Part shown: one piece after another, positions 8,408 to 16,282 of the stretch
Position numbering within the stretch: the stretch's first letter is position 1
Layout of the letters: each line of letters opens with the position of its first letter
NCBI RefSeq assembly: GCF_004833285.1
Contig: NZ_STFG01000014.1
Location: 1-43,570 of the forward strand
Origin: Lampropedia puyangensis
GTDB taxonomy: Bacteria; Pseudomonadota; Gammaproteobacteria; Burkholderiales; Burkholderiaceae_C
DNA length: 43,570 nucleotides
Reading direction: 5' to 3'
Program-made: the position numbers and the translations under genes
Notes under the pieces: model-generated
Seen by the model: the letters and a program-made list of their open reading frames with translations, nothing else
The model's database searches: none
What the model was told of the DNA's origin: nothing

Positions 8408-9118
8408 TCAGTTCCATTCAGCAGTATCTACCAATACGATTTCGGCATCTTCACTGGCTGCAATGTGAATGTTGCTTTCCCCGTGGATGGCTGCGCCATC
8501 GCGCTGGGACAAGGCGACGCCGTTGACGGTCGCACTGCCTTTGGCCAGCACCAAATAGCCATAGCGCTCGGGTGAGGAAAACGCATACTCCACACTTTCC
8601 CCAGCTTTGACTGTGGCGCCTAGCACCCGTGCGTTGGCGCGAATCGGTAGAGCATCCGTATCGCCTTCCACGCCGCTGGCCAGCGTCATAAATTTTCCAC
8701 TGCGATCGCCTTTGGGGAAGGGCTTGGTTCCCCAGCTGGGTTGGTGCCCTTGGCGGTCAGGCATGATCCAGATTTGGAAGATTTGGGTTGCTGTGGACTC
8801 TAGGTTGTATTCGGAGTGCCGAATACCAGTACCCGCACTCATGACCTGCACGTCACCGGCGACGGTGCGCCCTTTATTGCCTAAGTTGTCTTGGTGGGTT
8901 ATGGCGCCTTCACGCACATAGGTGATGATTTCCATGTTGGCGTGGGGGTGGGGTGGAAAACCCGTTTGTGATGCGATCGTGTCGTCATTCCATACCCGCA
9001 AAGCGCCCCAGTTCACGCGGTTGGGGTCATGGTATTCAGCAAAAGAGAAATGGTGTTTGGCATTGAGCCAGCCGTGGTTGGCACCGCCCAAGCCGTCAAA
9101 GCTGCGTCGTTCAATCAT
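8408..9118 (-). CDS. Pirin family protein (cupin; possible quercetin dioxygenase)
   Basis: A 236-residue bicupin protein of the pirin family. The four metal ligands are present as His57, His59, His101 and Glu103 (PHPHANMEII and RHSEYN). The bacterial members include YhhW, which shows quercetin 2,3-dioxygenase activity, but physiological roles differ and are mostly unknown. AAGGAG lies 8 bases before the ATG. The gene is divergent from a LysR regulator with a clear dyad between them, an arrangement suggesting that the regulator controls it. It ends 52 bases from the convergent pilE. Confidence 0.9.
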   Translation of the reverse strand: MIERRSFDGLGGANHGWLNAKHHFSFAEYHDPNRVNWGALRVWNDDTIASQTGFPPHPHANMEIITYVREGAITHQDNLGNKGRTVAGDVQVMSAGTGIRHSEYNLESTATQIFQIWIMPDRQGHQPSWGTKPFPKGDRSGKFMTLASGVEGDTDALPIRANARVLGATVKAGESVEYAFSSPERYGYLVLAKGSATVNGVALSQRDGAAIHGESNIHIAASEDAEIVLVDTAEWN

Positions 9119-9179
9119 GTCAGAACTCCTTCAATGGTGTGTCGATGGAGTGAATGTAGGGCTTCTTTGAGATAAATTA

Positions 9180-9211
9180 AATAGAAAAAATAGAAAGGTA
9201 TCATTTCTATT
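9180..9211. promoter_or_regulatory. Direct and inverted AATAGAAA repeats between pirin and LysR genes
   Basis: AATAGAAA occurs at 9180-9187 and again at 9189-9196, and its exact inverted copy TTTCTATT stands at 9204-9211. The second and third copies make a dyad with 8-bp arms and a 7-base spacer. It lies in the 119-base divergent promoter region, 27 bases before the LysR start. Binding by the adjacent LysR protein is an inference from layout. Confidence 0.55.
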
Positions 9212-9237
9212 CTTGATGTAATCACCTCCAGCTAGAC

Positions 9238-10176
9238 ATGAGTAAACTCCCCGATTTGGAGGCATGGGCCATTTTTGCCAAGGTCGCAGAAACAGGCTCT
9301 TTCGCCCGCACTGCTAATGATTTGGTATTGTCACAAGCTACCGTCTCAAAAGCCATTACGCGGCTGGAAGCGCGTATGAAAACCAATTTATTCCACCGTA
9401 CATCGCGCAGGGTGATGCTGACAGAAGCAGGTAAGGGAGCGCTTGAGCGTGCTGCGCGCATCTTGCATGAAGGGGAGGCGGTGGAGGCTGATATCACCGA
9501 GCAATCGACAAGTTTGCGGGGTCTGATCAGAGTGGCTGCTCCCATGTCTTTTGGAATTGCACGTGTCGCTACCATCTTGCCGCAATTCATGGCCAGCCAC
9601 CCTGAGGTGGCAATTGAGTTGCATCTAGCTGATGAGCAGGTGGATTTGATTGGTGAGCGTTTTGATGTGGCGCTTCGCATTGCCAATATGAACGACTCCA
9701 GCTTGATTGCACGCCAGTTGTGCAAAGTCAAACTGCTGTTGGTGGGCGCGCCTGGTTATTTTGAGCGCTATGGCCGCCCCCAGCACCCGAAGGATTTGGC
9801 TCACCACAAAGGCTTGCAGTACAGTCTGGCGCGCGACGGTTTAAGCTGGAAGTTCCGCCATCCAGAACACGGTGAATTCACACAGGTGATGGCCGCGCAG
9901 CTGCAAGTCAACAATGCAGAAGCTCTCGAGCCTGTGCTATTGGCTGGAATGGGGCTTGCAGTGCAGCCTGCTTTTTTGGTGTGGGAAGCTGTGCGTGATG
10001 GGCTCTTGCAAGTGGCGATGCCGCAATGGGACGCAGGCATGTTGTCTTTAAATATTGTGACGCCGCCCGGCCGGTTGCGGCCAGCGCGGGTGCGTGCGTT
10101 CATTGACTATGCCGCGCAGCAATTTCGCCATGAACCTTGGGCGCATTGGTCAGAGGGCATGGACGAGTCTATGTGA
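9238..10176 (+). CDS. LysR family transcriptional regulator
   Basis: A 312-residue protein with an N-terminal winged helix-turn-helix (about residues 5-64, with FARTANDLVLSQATVSKAIT as the recognition region) and a periplasmic-binding-protein-like effector domain (about 90-300) starting near LRGLIRVAAP. It is closest in pattern to the CrgA/DsdC-like group that often lies beside pirin and quinone reductase genes. It is divergent from the pirin gene and converges with the YitT gene. No good ribosome site precedes the ATG. The effector is unknown. Confidence 0.9.
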   Translation: MSKLPDLEAWAIFAKVAETGSFARTANDLVLSQATVSKAITRLEARMKTNLFHRTSRRVMLTEAGKGALERAARILHEGEAVEADITEQSTSLRGLIRVAAPMSFGIARVATILPQFMASHPEVAIELHLADEQVDLIGERFDVALRIANMNDSSLIARQLCKVKLLLVGAPGYFERYGRPQHPKDLAHHKGLQYSLARDGLSWKFRHPEHGEFTQVMAAQLQVNNAEALEPVLLAGMGLAVQPAFLVWEAVRDGLLQVAMPQWDAGMLSLNIVTPPGRLRPARVRAFIDYAAQQFRHEPWAHWSEGMDESM

Positions 10177-10212
10177 AGGAGGTGGCAAGGGGCTTTTGCG
10201 TTGCGCTGATGT

Positions 10213-10866
10213 TCACCGACCTACGTACCGGCCTGGTTTGTGACTCATCCACAAAAATACGCCCATGACCACCGCCGCCAAAATGGAATACAGAACGCGG
10301 TCAATGGGCACAATCAACAAGGCAAATGCGACGACTGTGCAATCAATGATGAGCTGTACTTTGCCCGCAGGAATGCCATAGCGCTCTTGCAAATACAGCG
10401 ACAAAATCGTGGCGCCGCCTAGACTGGCGCGGTGTCGTGCCAAGAACAAACAGCCGGTGCCTAACAACAAACCGCCTAGCACAGCAGCAAATAACGGATT
10501 GAGGTAATCGACGTGAATGACTTTGGGGCCCAAGTCAGTCAGCAGCGACAGAAAGCCGACCGAAATGAACGTCTTAATCGTGAATTCTGCGCCCATGCGT
10601 TTCCATGCGAACCAGTAAAACGGCAGGTTGAGTGCAAAGAAAACGCCGCCCAAAGGAAGGCCTGACCAGTAATGGATCAAGAATGCAATGCCAGCCGTAC
10701 TGCCGGTGAGCAGACCTGCCTGCGCAAACAACATCAAGGTGATGGAGACAAACAGCGTGCCTGTGAACAGGGCTTGAAAATCTTCATAGCGCCCATGGCG
10801 AAGCCCATTTTGCAATAGCGCTGGTGCGGTCGCAGGCTGGCCCCCGGGGGTGGTAGGGATCGGCAT
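10213..10866 (-). CDS. YitT family membrane protein
   Basis: A small integral membrane protein with about five hydrophobic segments: near residues 34-55, 60-82, 90-110, 120-145 and 165-205 in the chosen form. The segments LLTGSTAGIAFLIHYWSGLPLG, read in two pieces, and GGLLLGTGCLFLARHRASLGG are typical of the YitT/DUF161 group (5-TM form without the DUF2179 tail). Function is unknown; no catalytic motif is visible. I chose the ATG at 10866 because AGGA stands about 9 bases upstream, while the in-frame ATG at 10890 has none; the longer form has 225 residues. It converges with the LysR gene. Confidence 0.85.
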   Translation of the reverse strand: MPIPTTPGGQPATAPALLQNGLRHGRYEDFQALFTGTLFVSITLMLFAQAGLLTGSTAGIAFLIHYWSGLPLGGVFFALNLPFYWFAWKRMGAEFTIKTFISVGFLSLLTDLGPKVIHVDYLNPLFAAVLGGLLLGTGCLFLARHRASLGGATILSLYLQERYGIPAGKVQLIIDCTVVAFALLIVPIDRVLYSILAAVVMGVFLWMSHKPGRYVGR

Positions 10867-11178
10867 AACGAGAAGTCCTTTAAGCCTCATCAGGCTTGAG
10901 TGGGCATCTTTAGGTATGGATGCAGGTCAAAGCAAATAAGCAAAAAATGCGCCAGATAGACTTATGGTTTACCCGTGCATGCAGCGTTATTGTGCTTGAG
11001 ATTGATGGCTTGGAATAGAGGGCCGTGCAGATTTATTTGCACTCACGTGTGAGGTGTTTTGTTTGCGGCCATGCCATTGAGATTGCAGCGATTGAATGGA
11101 GGCTGCATGGTCCAAAAGAGCGCATGGCGCGCTCTTTGAAAGGGATGGGGGTCGTTCTTATTCTGACCAAGGATAGCT
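10867..11178. other. Intergenic region between YitT gene and catabolic operon
   Basis: This 312-base stretch should hold the promoter of the YitT gene at its left and the end of the Bug-receptor operon at its right. Apart from the hairpin at 11115-11137 nothing firm is seen. Open frames here have no protein-like pattern. Confidence 0.5.
11115..11137 (-). terminator. Probable intrinsic terminator of the catabolic operon
   Basis: AAAGAGCGC (11115-11123) and GCGCTCTTT (11129-11137) make a perfect 9-bp stem with a 5-base loop. On the minus strand the stem ends in TTTT, and it lies 41 bases beyond the stop codon of the Bug receptor gene, the last gene of the operon. Confidence 0.7.
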
Positions 11179-12168
11179 TTATTCCACCTTGATGTTGCGC
11201 CGATCGGCCACCGTTTTCCAGCGCTCGATTTCGCTCTTGATTTGCGCCTGCATCGCCTCTGGCGTGCTGGGCGCGGCCATGCTGCCGACTTGGGCCAGGG
11301 CTTTTTGCGTGTCTTCCTGCGCCAGAATCGCGTGCAGCTTCTGGTTGATGTCTTGCACGATGGCGTTTGGCGTGCCTTTGGGTGCGGCCAGACCCAGCCA
11401 GGAGCGCACTTCAAAGTCCGGCAGGGTTTTGGCGGCAGGCGCAATCGCAGGCGTCAGCGGCCAGGTTTCTGCGCTGGTCACTGCCAGTGCGCGCAAGCTG
11501 CCGCTTTGCAAATGCGGTGCGGCCACGGTCAAGGTGTCCGACAGCATGTCCACATCGCCTGACAAGACCGCCAGCGCAGGCGCGCCGCCGCCACGAAATG
11601 GAATGTGCAGGAACTCGCCGCCACTTTCAGCGGCCAGCAATTCGCCCACCATGTGCTGGGTCGAGCCCACGCCCACCGAGCTGAACGACACGCCCTTGGT
11701 TTTGCTCATCGCAATCAAATCCGCCAGGTTTTTGGCCGGGTGGTCGGCTTTGACCGCAACCACAAACGGGAACGACGAGACGGTCGAGATAAAGGCAAAG
11801 TCATTCACCGAATCGTAAGGCAGATTCTGGCGCAAGGCGCCGGAGACCGTGTGCGCGCCGGTTAGCATTATGAGCGTATAGCCATCGGGCTTGGCGTGGG
11901 CCACATTGGCCGAGGCAATCGCGCCGCCTGCGCCGCTTTTGATGTCGACCACCACCGGCTGACCCAGCGCTTCGCCGAGTTTTTGCGCGACCAGCCGCGC
12001 CACCACATCGGCATTGCCGCCCGCGCCAAAGCCGTGCACCAGCTGGATCGGGCGCGACGGGTAGGCATCGGCGGCCAAGGCCGAAGCGGCATTCAGCCAC
12101 AGGCTGGTGCCCAGGGCCAGGCTGGCCAGTGCCTGGAGGCTGCGGCCAATGAATCTGCGTGTCATCAT
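11179..12168 (-). CDS. Bug/TctC family tripartite tricarboxylate transporter receptor
   Basis: A 329-residue periplasmic binding protein. A signal peptide ends near residue 32 (ASALA then ADAYPS), followed by the family start YPSRPIQLVHGFGAGGNADVV and the block GAGGAIASANVAHAKPDGYT. These proteins bind carboxylates or related small acids for TctAB permeases, but many Bug proteins are encoded without a permease; none is in this operon. AAGGAG lies 8 bases before the ATG. Position as last gene of an SDR-FAH-NIPSNAP-VOC operon suggests that it captures the pathway substrate or a relative, a guess from context. High GC, like the rest of the operon. Confidence 0.92.
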   Translation of the reverse strand: MMTRRFIGRSLQALASLALGTSLWLNAASALAADAYPSRPIQLVHGFGAGGNADVVARLVAQKLGEALGQPVVVDIKSGAGGAIASANVAHAKPDGYTLIMLTGAHTVSGALRQNLPYDSVNDFAFISTVSSFPFVVAVKADHPAKNLADLIAMSKTKGVSFSSVGVGSTQHMVGELLAAESGGEFLHIPFRGGGAPALAVLSGDVDMLSDTLTVAAPHLQSGSLRALAVTSAETWPLTPAIAPAAKTLPDFEVRSWLGLAAPKGTPNAIVQDINQKLHAILAQEDTQKALAQVGSMAAPSTPEAMQAQIKSEIERWKTVADRRNIKVE

Positions 12169-12219
12169 GTTTGTCTCCTTGGAATTATGGTGGGCGGCTG
12201 AGCGCTTTGGCTAGTGGCC

Positions 12220-12786
12220 TTATGCATCGGCGGTTGGGCGGCTATAACCGGTCTGGCTGCCAAAGACTTTGGCGCGTTGCGACCAGTCGCGGGTTTCATT
12301 CCACAGCGCCAGTACTTTGGGCGCTTCTTCTTCGTAGGCGCGCAATTGCACCGGGTCCAGGCAGGTGCGCACTGTCAGTTCCAGGCGGTGGCCGCTGGGG
12401 TCAAAAAAGTAGATCGAGCTGATGAAGTCGTCGTGGTTGGTCACGCCCACCACTTTCAGGCCCTTGGCTTCCATGTCCTGTTTGGCTGCCAGCAAGGTCT
12501 CCATGCTGTCGACTTCAAAGGCGAAATGCTGAATCCAGCCGGGTGTGGCCGGGTCGCGCCCGGAGGTCTCACCGGGGTCTTTCGGGCACTCGAAAAAGGC
12601 GATATGGCTGCCGTCTTCCATCTCGAAAAAGATGTGCACATGCGGGCTGTACTTGCCGGTCGAAGGCACATGGTCCTCGCCCATTGCATGGGTGAACTTG
12701 AGGCCGAGCATCTCGGTGTAGAACTTGACGGTTTCTGCCGCGTCGCGGCAACGAAAAGCGGCGTGGTGAAGTTTTTTGCACAGCAT
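12220..12786 (-). CDS. VOC family protein (glyoxalase/extradiol-dioxygenase fold)
   Basis: A 188-residue protein with the paired beta-alpha-beta-beta-beta modules of the vicinal-oxygen-chelate superfamily: LHHAAFRCRDAAETVKFYTE at the start and FFDPSGHRLELTV in the second half. His8, His87 (QHFAFEV) and Glu136 (HRLELTV), perhaps with His61, are likely metal ligands, so it is probably a metal enzyme: dioxygenase, isomerase or glyoxalase type. A C-terminal tail of about 45 residues is extra. AGGAGC stands 8 bases before the ATG. It follows the NIPSNAP gene by 37 bases and is 51 bases before the Bug gene. If the operon degrades an aromatic compound, this is the only visible candidate for a ring-opening or isomerising step. 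Confidence 0.85.
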   Translation of the reverse strand: MLCKKLHHAAFRCRDAAETVKFYTEMLGLKFTHAMGEDHVPSTGKYSPHVHIFFEMEDGSHIAFFECPKDPGETSGRDPATPGWIQHFAFEVDSMETLLAAKQDMEAKGLKVVGVTNHDDFISSIYFFDPSGHRLELTVRTCLDPVQLRAYEEEAPKVLALWNETRDWSQRAKVFGSQTGYSRPTADA

Positions 12787-12823
12787 GGCAAGAGCTCCTG
12801 TGGTGAAAAAGAAGGGGGATTAA

Positions 12824-13159
12824 TCACTGGCCAGCGGGCAGCTGCCACTGGGGTTGAAAAAACGGCGCTGGCACCAGAATGCGCGACTCCTGCTTTTGCA
12901 ACAGCGGCAGCATCTCGTGGACATAAGCGCGAAAGTCCGGGTCAGCCAATAGCTGGCCGCGCCGCTGGCTGCGCTCGTTCAGGTCTTCGTAGGCCCACAG
13001 GTGCACGATCTGGTTCATCTCGCCGATGTCGCAGTGGTAGTAGCCGACCATGCGGCCCAGAATGCGCTGCTGAATCGCCAGGCCCTTGGCCTCGTACAGC
13101 GCCAGGTACGCGCGCCATTGGCCGGGGTGGGTGGTGTAGGTGCGTTGCTCGACGATCAT
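12824..13159 (-). CDS. NIPSNAP family protein
   Basis: A 111-residue alpha-beta-barrel protein: MIVEQRTYTTHPGQWRAYL at the start, then VGYYHCDIGEMNQIVHLWAY and the DLNERSQRR segment, the standard NIPSNAP pattern. Function is unproven in bacteria, but such genes recur in catabolic operons. The ATG overlaps the stop of the fumarylacetoacetase gene as ATGA, which implies coupled translation and fixes this start; the frame is open 23 codons further upstream but that part lies inside the other gene and is not protein-like. It is followed by the VOC gene after 37 bases. Confidence 0.88.
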   Translation of the reverse strand: MIVEQRTYTTHPGQWRAYLALYEAKGLAIQQRILGRMVGYYHCDIGEMNQIVHLWAYEDLNERSQRRGQLLADPDFRAYVHEMLPLLQKQESRILVPAPFFQPQWQLPAGQ

Positions 13160-14523
13160 GGCTGGGCTGCAAGGATGGTGGCGCGGCATTCGCCAAAGCC
13201 AATGCGGACAAAGCCTGCGCGCTCGCAATGGCCGCGCAGGATGATTTCGTCGCCGTCTTGCAAGAAGCTGCGCTCCTCGCCGCTCGGCAAAGTAAAGCGC
13301 TGGCTGCCGCCGCGCGTGATCTCCAAAAGGCTGCCAAGGGCGCTGTCGCCCTCGCCCGAGATCGTGCCGCTGCCCAGCAAATCGGCCGTGTCCAGCGCGC
13401 TGCCATTGCAGGTGTGGTGGGCCAGCATTTGTGCCACGGTCCAGTACAGGCTGCGGGCGTTGGAGCGCGACAGCGTATGCGCCGCTATGCCTTCGGCACG
13501 CATCCGGGCGGTGCTCAGCGCCGCATCCAGCGTAATCGCGATGCCGCCGCTGGCCATGTCCTGGTCATCGAGTAAGTGCGGCAATACGGCCGGATCGCCT
13601 GCGCTGCGTGGTGCTGCCGGGCAGTGGAAGGGCGCGAGCGCCTCGGCCGTGATCACCCAGGGCGCAATGCTGGTCGCAAAGCTTTTGGCCAGAAACGGCC
13701 CCAGCGGCTGGTATTCCCAGGCCTGGATGTCGCGCGCCGACCAGTCGTTGAGCAAGCAAAAACCAAACACATGCTGCCAGGCCGCACCGGGCGCAATCGG
13801 CTGGCCCCGCGTCGAGGCTTGGCCAATCACGATGCCCAGCTCGACCTCGTGGTCCAGCCGTGCCGAGGGCGCAAAAGCAGGCGCGGCCAACTCCGCAGCC
13901 GGGCGCAGCTGGCCTTTGGGGCGGGTGACTTTATCGCCGCTGACTTGCACGCTGTTGGCGCGGCCGTTGTAGGCAATGGGCACGTATTTGTAATTGGGCA
14001 GCAGCGGCTGATCGGGTCGAAACAGCTGCCCGGCGTTGGTCGCGTGGTGGATGGAGGCGAAAAAGTCCGTGTAGCCCGAAACCTTGAAGGGCAGATGCAG
14101 CTGCACATCGGCCTGCGCCACCAAGGCGGGGCGAATGCGTGCTTGCACGGCGGCGTCTTGGCTGCACAGCAGCTGGCTCAATTGCTGGCGCAGCAAGCTG
14201 AGCTGGCTGCTTGGAAAAGCCATCAAGGCATTGAGCTGCGGCTGGCGGCAGGCGTGCGCAGCGGCTTGGGCTTCGCCCTCGAACAGTTCTTCAATCGCGC
14301 TGATATCCAGAATCCAGTGGCCAATGCCAACCCCGCAGCGCGGCGCGGTTTGTGGTTCAGCCAGTTTGGAAAAACTGGCGAACGGCAGGTTTTGGACTGG
14401 AAAGTCGCTGCCTGCGTCGTGGGCCGATTCGACCCAGCATTGCAGGCTCGCATCGTGCGTGGCGTTGATGGCCGTGGCGGTGTGGGCGGCGTAATCGGCG
14501 TTGTGGGCGTGTTCGGCGCTCAT
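13156..14523 (-). CDS. fahA: Fumarylacetoacetase
   Basis: A 455-residue enzyme with the N-terminal SH3-like domain and C-terminal FAH domain of true fumarylacetoacetase, which splits fumarylacetoacetate into fumarate and acetoacetate in tyrosine/homogentisate breakdown. Residues aligned with the mouse enzyme are all present and equally spaced: Asp153, His160, Glu226, Glu228, Asp260, Arg264, Gln267 and Lys280. The block SGYTDFFASIHHATNAG is diagnostic. It overlaps both neighbours as ATGA (SDR stop upstream, NIPSNAP start downstream). No homogentisate dioxygenase or maleylacetoacetate isomerase is in the window, so it may serve a different acylpyruvate in this operon, or be a second copy. The first 35 residues are variable and rich in Ala and His. 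Confidence 0.92.
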   Translation of the reverse strand: MSAEHAHNADYAAHTATAINATHDASLQCWVESAHDAGSDFPVQNLPFASFSKLAEPQTAPRCGVGIGHWILDISAIEELFEGEAQAAAHACRQPQLNALMAFPSSQLSLLRQQLSQLLCSQDAAVQARIRPALVAQADVQLHLPFKVSGYTDFFASIHHATNAGQLFRPDQPLLPNYKYVPIAYNGRANSVQVSGDKVTRPKGQLRPAAELAAPAFAPSARLDHEVELGIVIGQASTRGQPIAPGAAWQHVFGFCLLNDWSARDIQAWEYQPLGPFLAKSFATSIAPWVITAEALAPFHCPAAPRSAGDPAVLPHLLDDQDMASGGIAITLDAALSTARMRAEGIAAHTLSRSNARSLYWTVAQMLAHHTCNGSALDTADLLGSGTISGEGDSALGSLLEITRGGSQRFTLPSGEERSFLQDGDEIILRGHCERAGFVRIGFGECRATILAAQP

Positions 14524-15260
14524 AGCACATGGCCTCCATCAATCACAATGCGCGTGCCGGTGGCGGTGCGCAAATGCGTCGCGCAGGCCTGCACCGCATC
14601 GGCGACATCCTCGGGGCTGACAATGCGGCCCAGCGGGGTTTTGGCGGCTTTGCTTTGCAACTCTTCGCGGCTGCGACCGGCGACAAATTCTGTGTCGACC
14701 GAGGCGGGCGATACGCTCAAAAAACGCACCGGGCCAAAGGCCCGCGCCAGCGACTGGGTCATCGTGTCCAGCGCCGCTTTGGCTGCGCAGTAAGCGATAT
14801 TGCTGCCAAGGCCGGTAAAGGCCGAGACCGAAGAAATATTCACCACCAGGCCGTTGCTGCTTTGCTGCAGCAGCGGCAGCAAGGCGCGCGTGATCGCGTA
14901 GGGGCCAGTCACATTGGCGCTGAGAATCTGGTCAAACAAGGCGGGCTCCAGGGCCGCCGTGTCGCGGTGGGCAATGCGCTGGGTAAAACCGGCGGAGTTG
15001 ATCAGGAGGTCGACGCGGCTATAGGCCTGCTGCAGTTCTTTGGCCAGCGCGGCGTGGCTGGCTGCGTCTTGCAGTGCAATGGCGGCGATGCGGTGGCCGT
15101 GGCCGGGCAATTGCTCCAGCAGGGCCTGGGCGCGGGCTTGGCCGCTGTGGTAGCCCAATACGATGGTCGCGCCTTGCGCGGCCAGGGCTTTGGCGCAGGC
15201 CGCGCCGATGCCGCTGCTGGCTCCGGTGATGACGGCAATGTGTTGGTCGAGTGCGTTCAT
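14520..15260 (-). CDS. SDR family oxidoreductase
   Basis: A 246-residue classical short-chain dehydrogenase/reductase. The cofactor motif TGASSGIG is at 12-19, NSAG at 88-91, and the catalytic set is Asn116, Ser144, Tyr157 and Lys161 (Y-x-x-x-K in AYCAAK). The end GTRIVIDGGHVL is also typical. It is the first gene of the minus-strand operon and overlaps fahA by four bases. I start it at the ATG at 15260, where the fold begins (MNALDQHIAVITG); the frame stays open for 42 more codons upstream but these lie in the promoter region. The substrate is unknown; oxidation of an alcohol in the operon's pathway is an inference. NAD or NADP preference is not clear. Confidence 0.9.
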   Translation of the reverse strand: MNALDQHIAVITGASSGIGAACAKALAAQGATIVLGYHSGQARAQALLEQLPGHGHRIAAIALQDAASHAALAKELQQAYSRVDLLINSAGFTQRIAHRDTAALEPALFDQILSANVTGPYAITRALLPLLQQSSNGLVVNISSVSAFTGLGSNIAYCAAKAALDTMTQSLARAFGPVRFLSVSPASVDTEFVAGRSREELQSKAAKTPLGRIVSPEDVADAVQACATHLRTATGTRIVIDGGHVL

Positions 15261-15375
15261 GGCAAGGGTCGGTCGTGCAAGCTGCTGGTAGCTTGCGGTG
15301 TGCGTGGCAGGTTCAATAAAGAAGAGCTGCAGGTTATCGCTGGGGCCTGCATGCCGTCCTTGCTTTGTCCATTTA

Positions 15376-15467
15376 TCGAACAGCATTTATTGCGCACAAA
15401 CCCTAGTTCTCATGCGTGGCGGTATGCAGAAAAATGGCCATCCCGCAAAGCACTTCGATCAGTATTT
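15376..15467. promoter_or_regulatory. Repeated motif in the SDR/IclR divergent promoter
   Basis: TCGAACAGCATTT (15376-15388) and TCGATCAGTATTT (15455-15467) match at 11 of 13 positions, 79 bases apart on the same strand, in the 213-base region between the divergent SDR and IclR genes. The second copy ends seven bases before the IclR start. They are candidate sites for the IclR-type regulator, controlling the operon and itself; this is an inference from position and similarity. Confidence 0.4.
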
Positions 15468-15473
15468 CGATAT

Positions 15474-16274
15474 ATGAACAAAACAACCGAGGCCGCCGCA
15501 GGCTCGCTCAGCCGCGGCGTGGTCTTGCTCAAATTGCTGGCCACTGCCGGGGTGCGCGGCATGGCGCTGACTGACTTGGCCAGCAAAGCGCAGATTCCGC
15601 ATCCAACCGTGCACCGGGTCTTGCAGCAACTGGTGGCCGAGCGCCTGGTCGATCGCCACCCCGAGTTGCGGCGCTACCGCCTCGGGCCTTTGGCGTTTGA
15701 ATTGGGCATTGCGAGTGCGACCTTCTACGACATCCGCGATCTGTGCAATGCGGCGATGGCCAACTTGGCTGGCGCTTCAGAAGACACGACCTACCTGGTC
15801 GTGCGCAGCGGCTTTGACGCCGTGTGCATGCACCGGCGCGAAGGCTCGTTCCCGATCCGCACCCTGATTCTGGATGTCGGCAGCCGCCGCCCCTTGGGCG
15901 TCGGCGCGGGCGGCTTGGCATTGCTGTCGGCGATGGAGCAGGACGAGCGCGAGACCATCATCGAGCGCGTCGCGCCAGCCTTGTCGGCGTTTGAGGGGCT
16001 GAACGCAACAGTGCTGACCGAAGCCTGCGCGCAGACCCGCAAGCGCGGTTTCTCGTTGATCAAAAGCACGATCAATCTGGGCGTGACGGCGGTTGGCCAG
16101 GTCTTTTACAGCAGCATGGGCCAGCCGATGGGGGCCTTGAGTGTGGCGGCCTTGTCGCAGCGTATGACACCCCAGCGCATTGAGGGCGCGGCAGCGATGC
16201 TGGATGTGGCTTGCAAGGAATTGGGCCGCCAATTGCGCGAGCGCCAAATGGTCGACTGGTCGATTAAGTACTGA
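15474..16274 (+). CDS. IclR family transcriptional regulator
   Basis: A 266-residue regulator with an N-terminal winged helix-turn-helix (about 12-75; GSLSRGVVLLKLLATAG then MALTDLASKAQIPHPTVHRV) and a C-terminal effector domain (about 90-255) containing RRPLGVGAGGLALLSAM. IclR proteins often sit divergent from aromatic catabolic operons, as here beside the SDR-fahA operon, which it probably controls. The ATG at 15474 lacks a clear ribosome site but is where the family pattern starts; the open frame runs far upstream across the antisense of the SDR gene and is not real coding. It converges with the next LysR gene with 8 bases between stops. Confidence 0.9.
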   Translation: MNKTTEAAAGSLSRGVVLLKLLATAGVRGMALTDLASKAQIPHPTVHRVLQQLVAERLVDRHPELRRYRLGPLAFELGIASATFYDIRDLCNAAMANLAGASEDTTYLVVRSGFDAVCMHRREGSFPIRTLILDVGSRRPLGVGAGGLALLSAMEQDERETIIERVAPALSAFEGLNATVLTEACAQTRKRGFSLIKSTINLGVTAVGQVFYSSMGQPMGALSVAALSQRMTPQRIEGAAAMLDVACKELGRQLRERQMVDWSIKY

Positions 16275-16282
16275 GCGCTGCG

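Noticed and set aside
12214-13575. Long open frame on the plus strand, opposite the VOC, NIPSNAP and fahA genes
   Set aside because: It is a by-product of GC-rich codon use on the other strand; the translation has low-complexity Ala/Arg/Gly composition and no family pattern, while the minus-strand genes are clear.
14529-15473. Upstream extension of the IclR frame across the SDR gene
   Set aside because: The IclR family pattern begins at the ATG at 15474 and the extension is antisense to the SDR gene.
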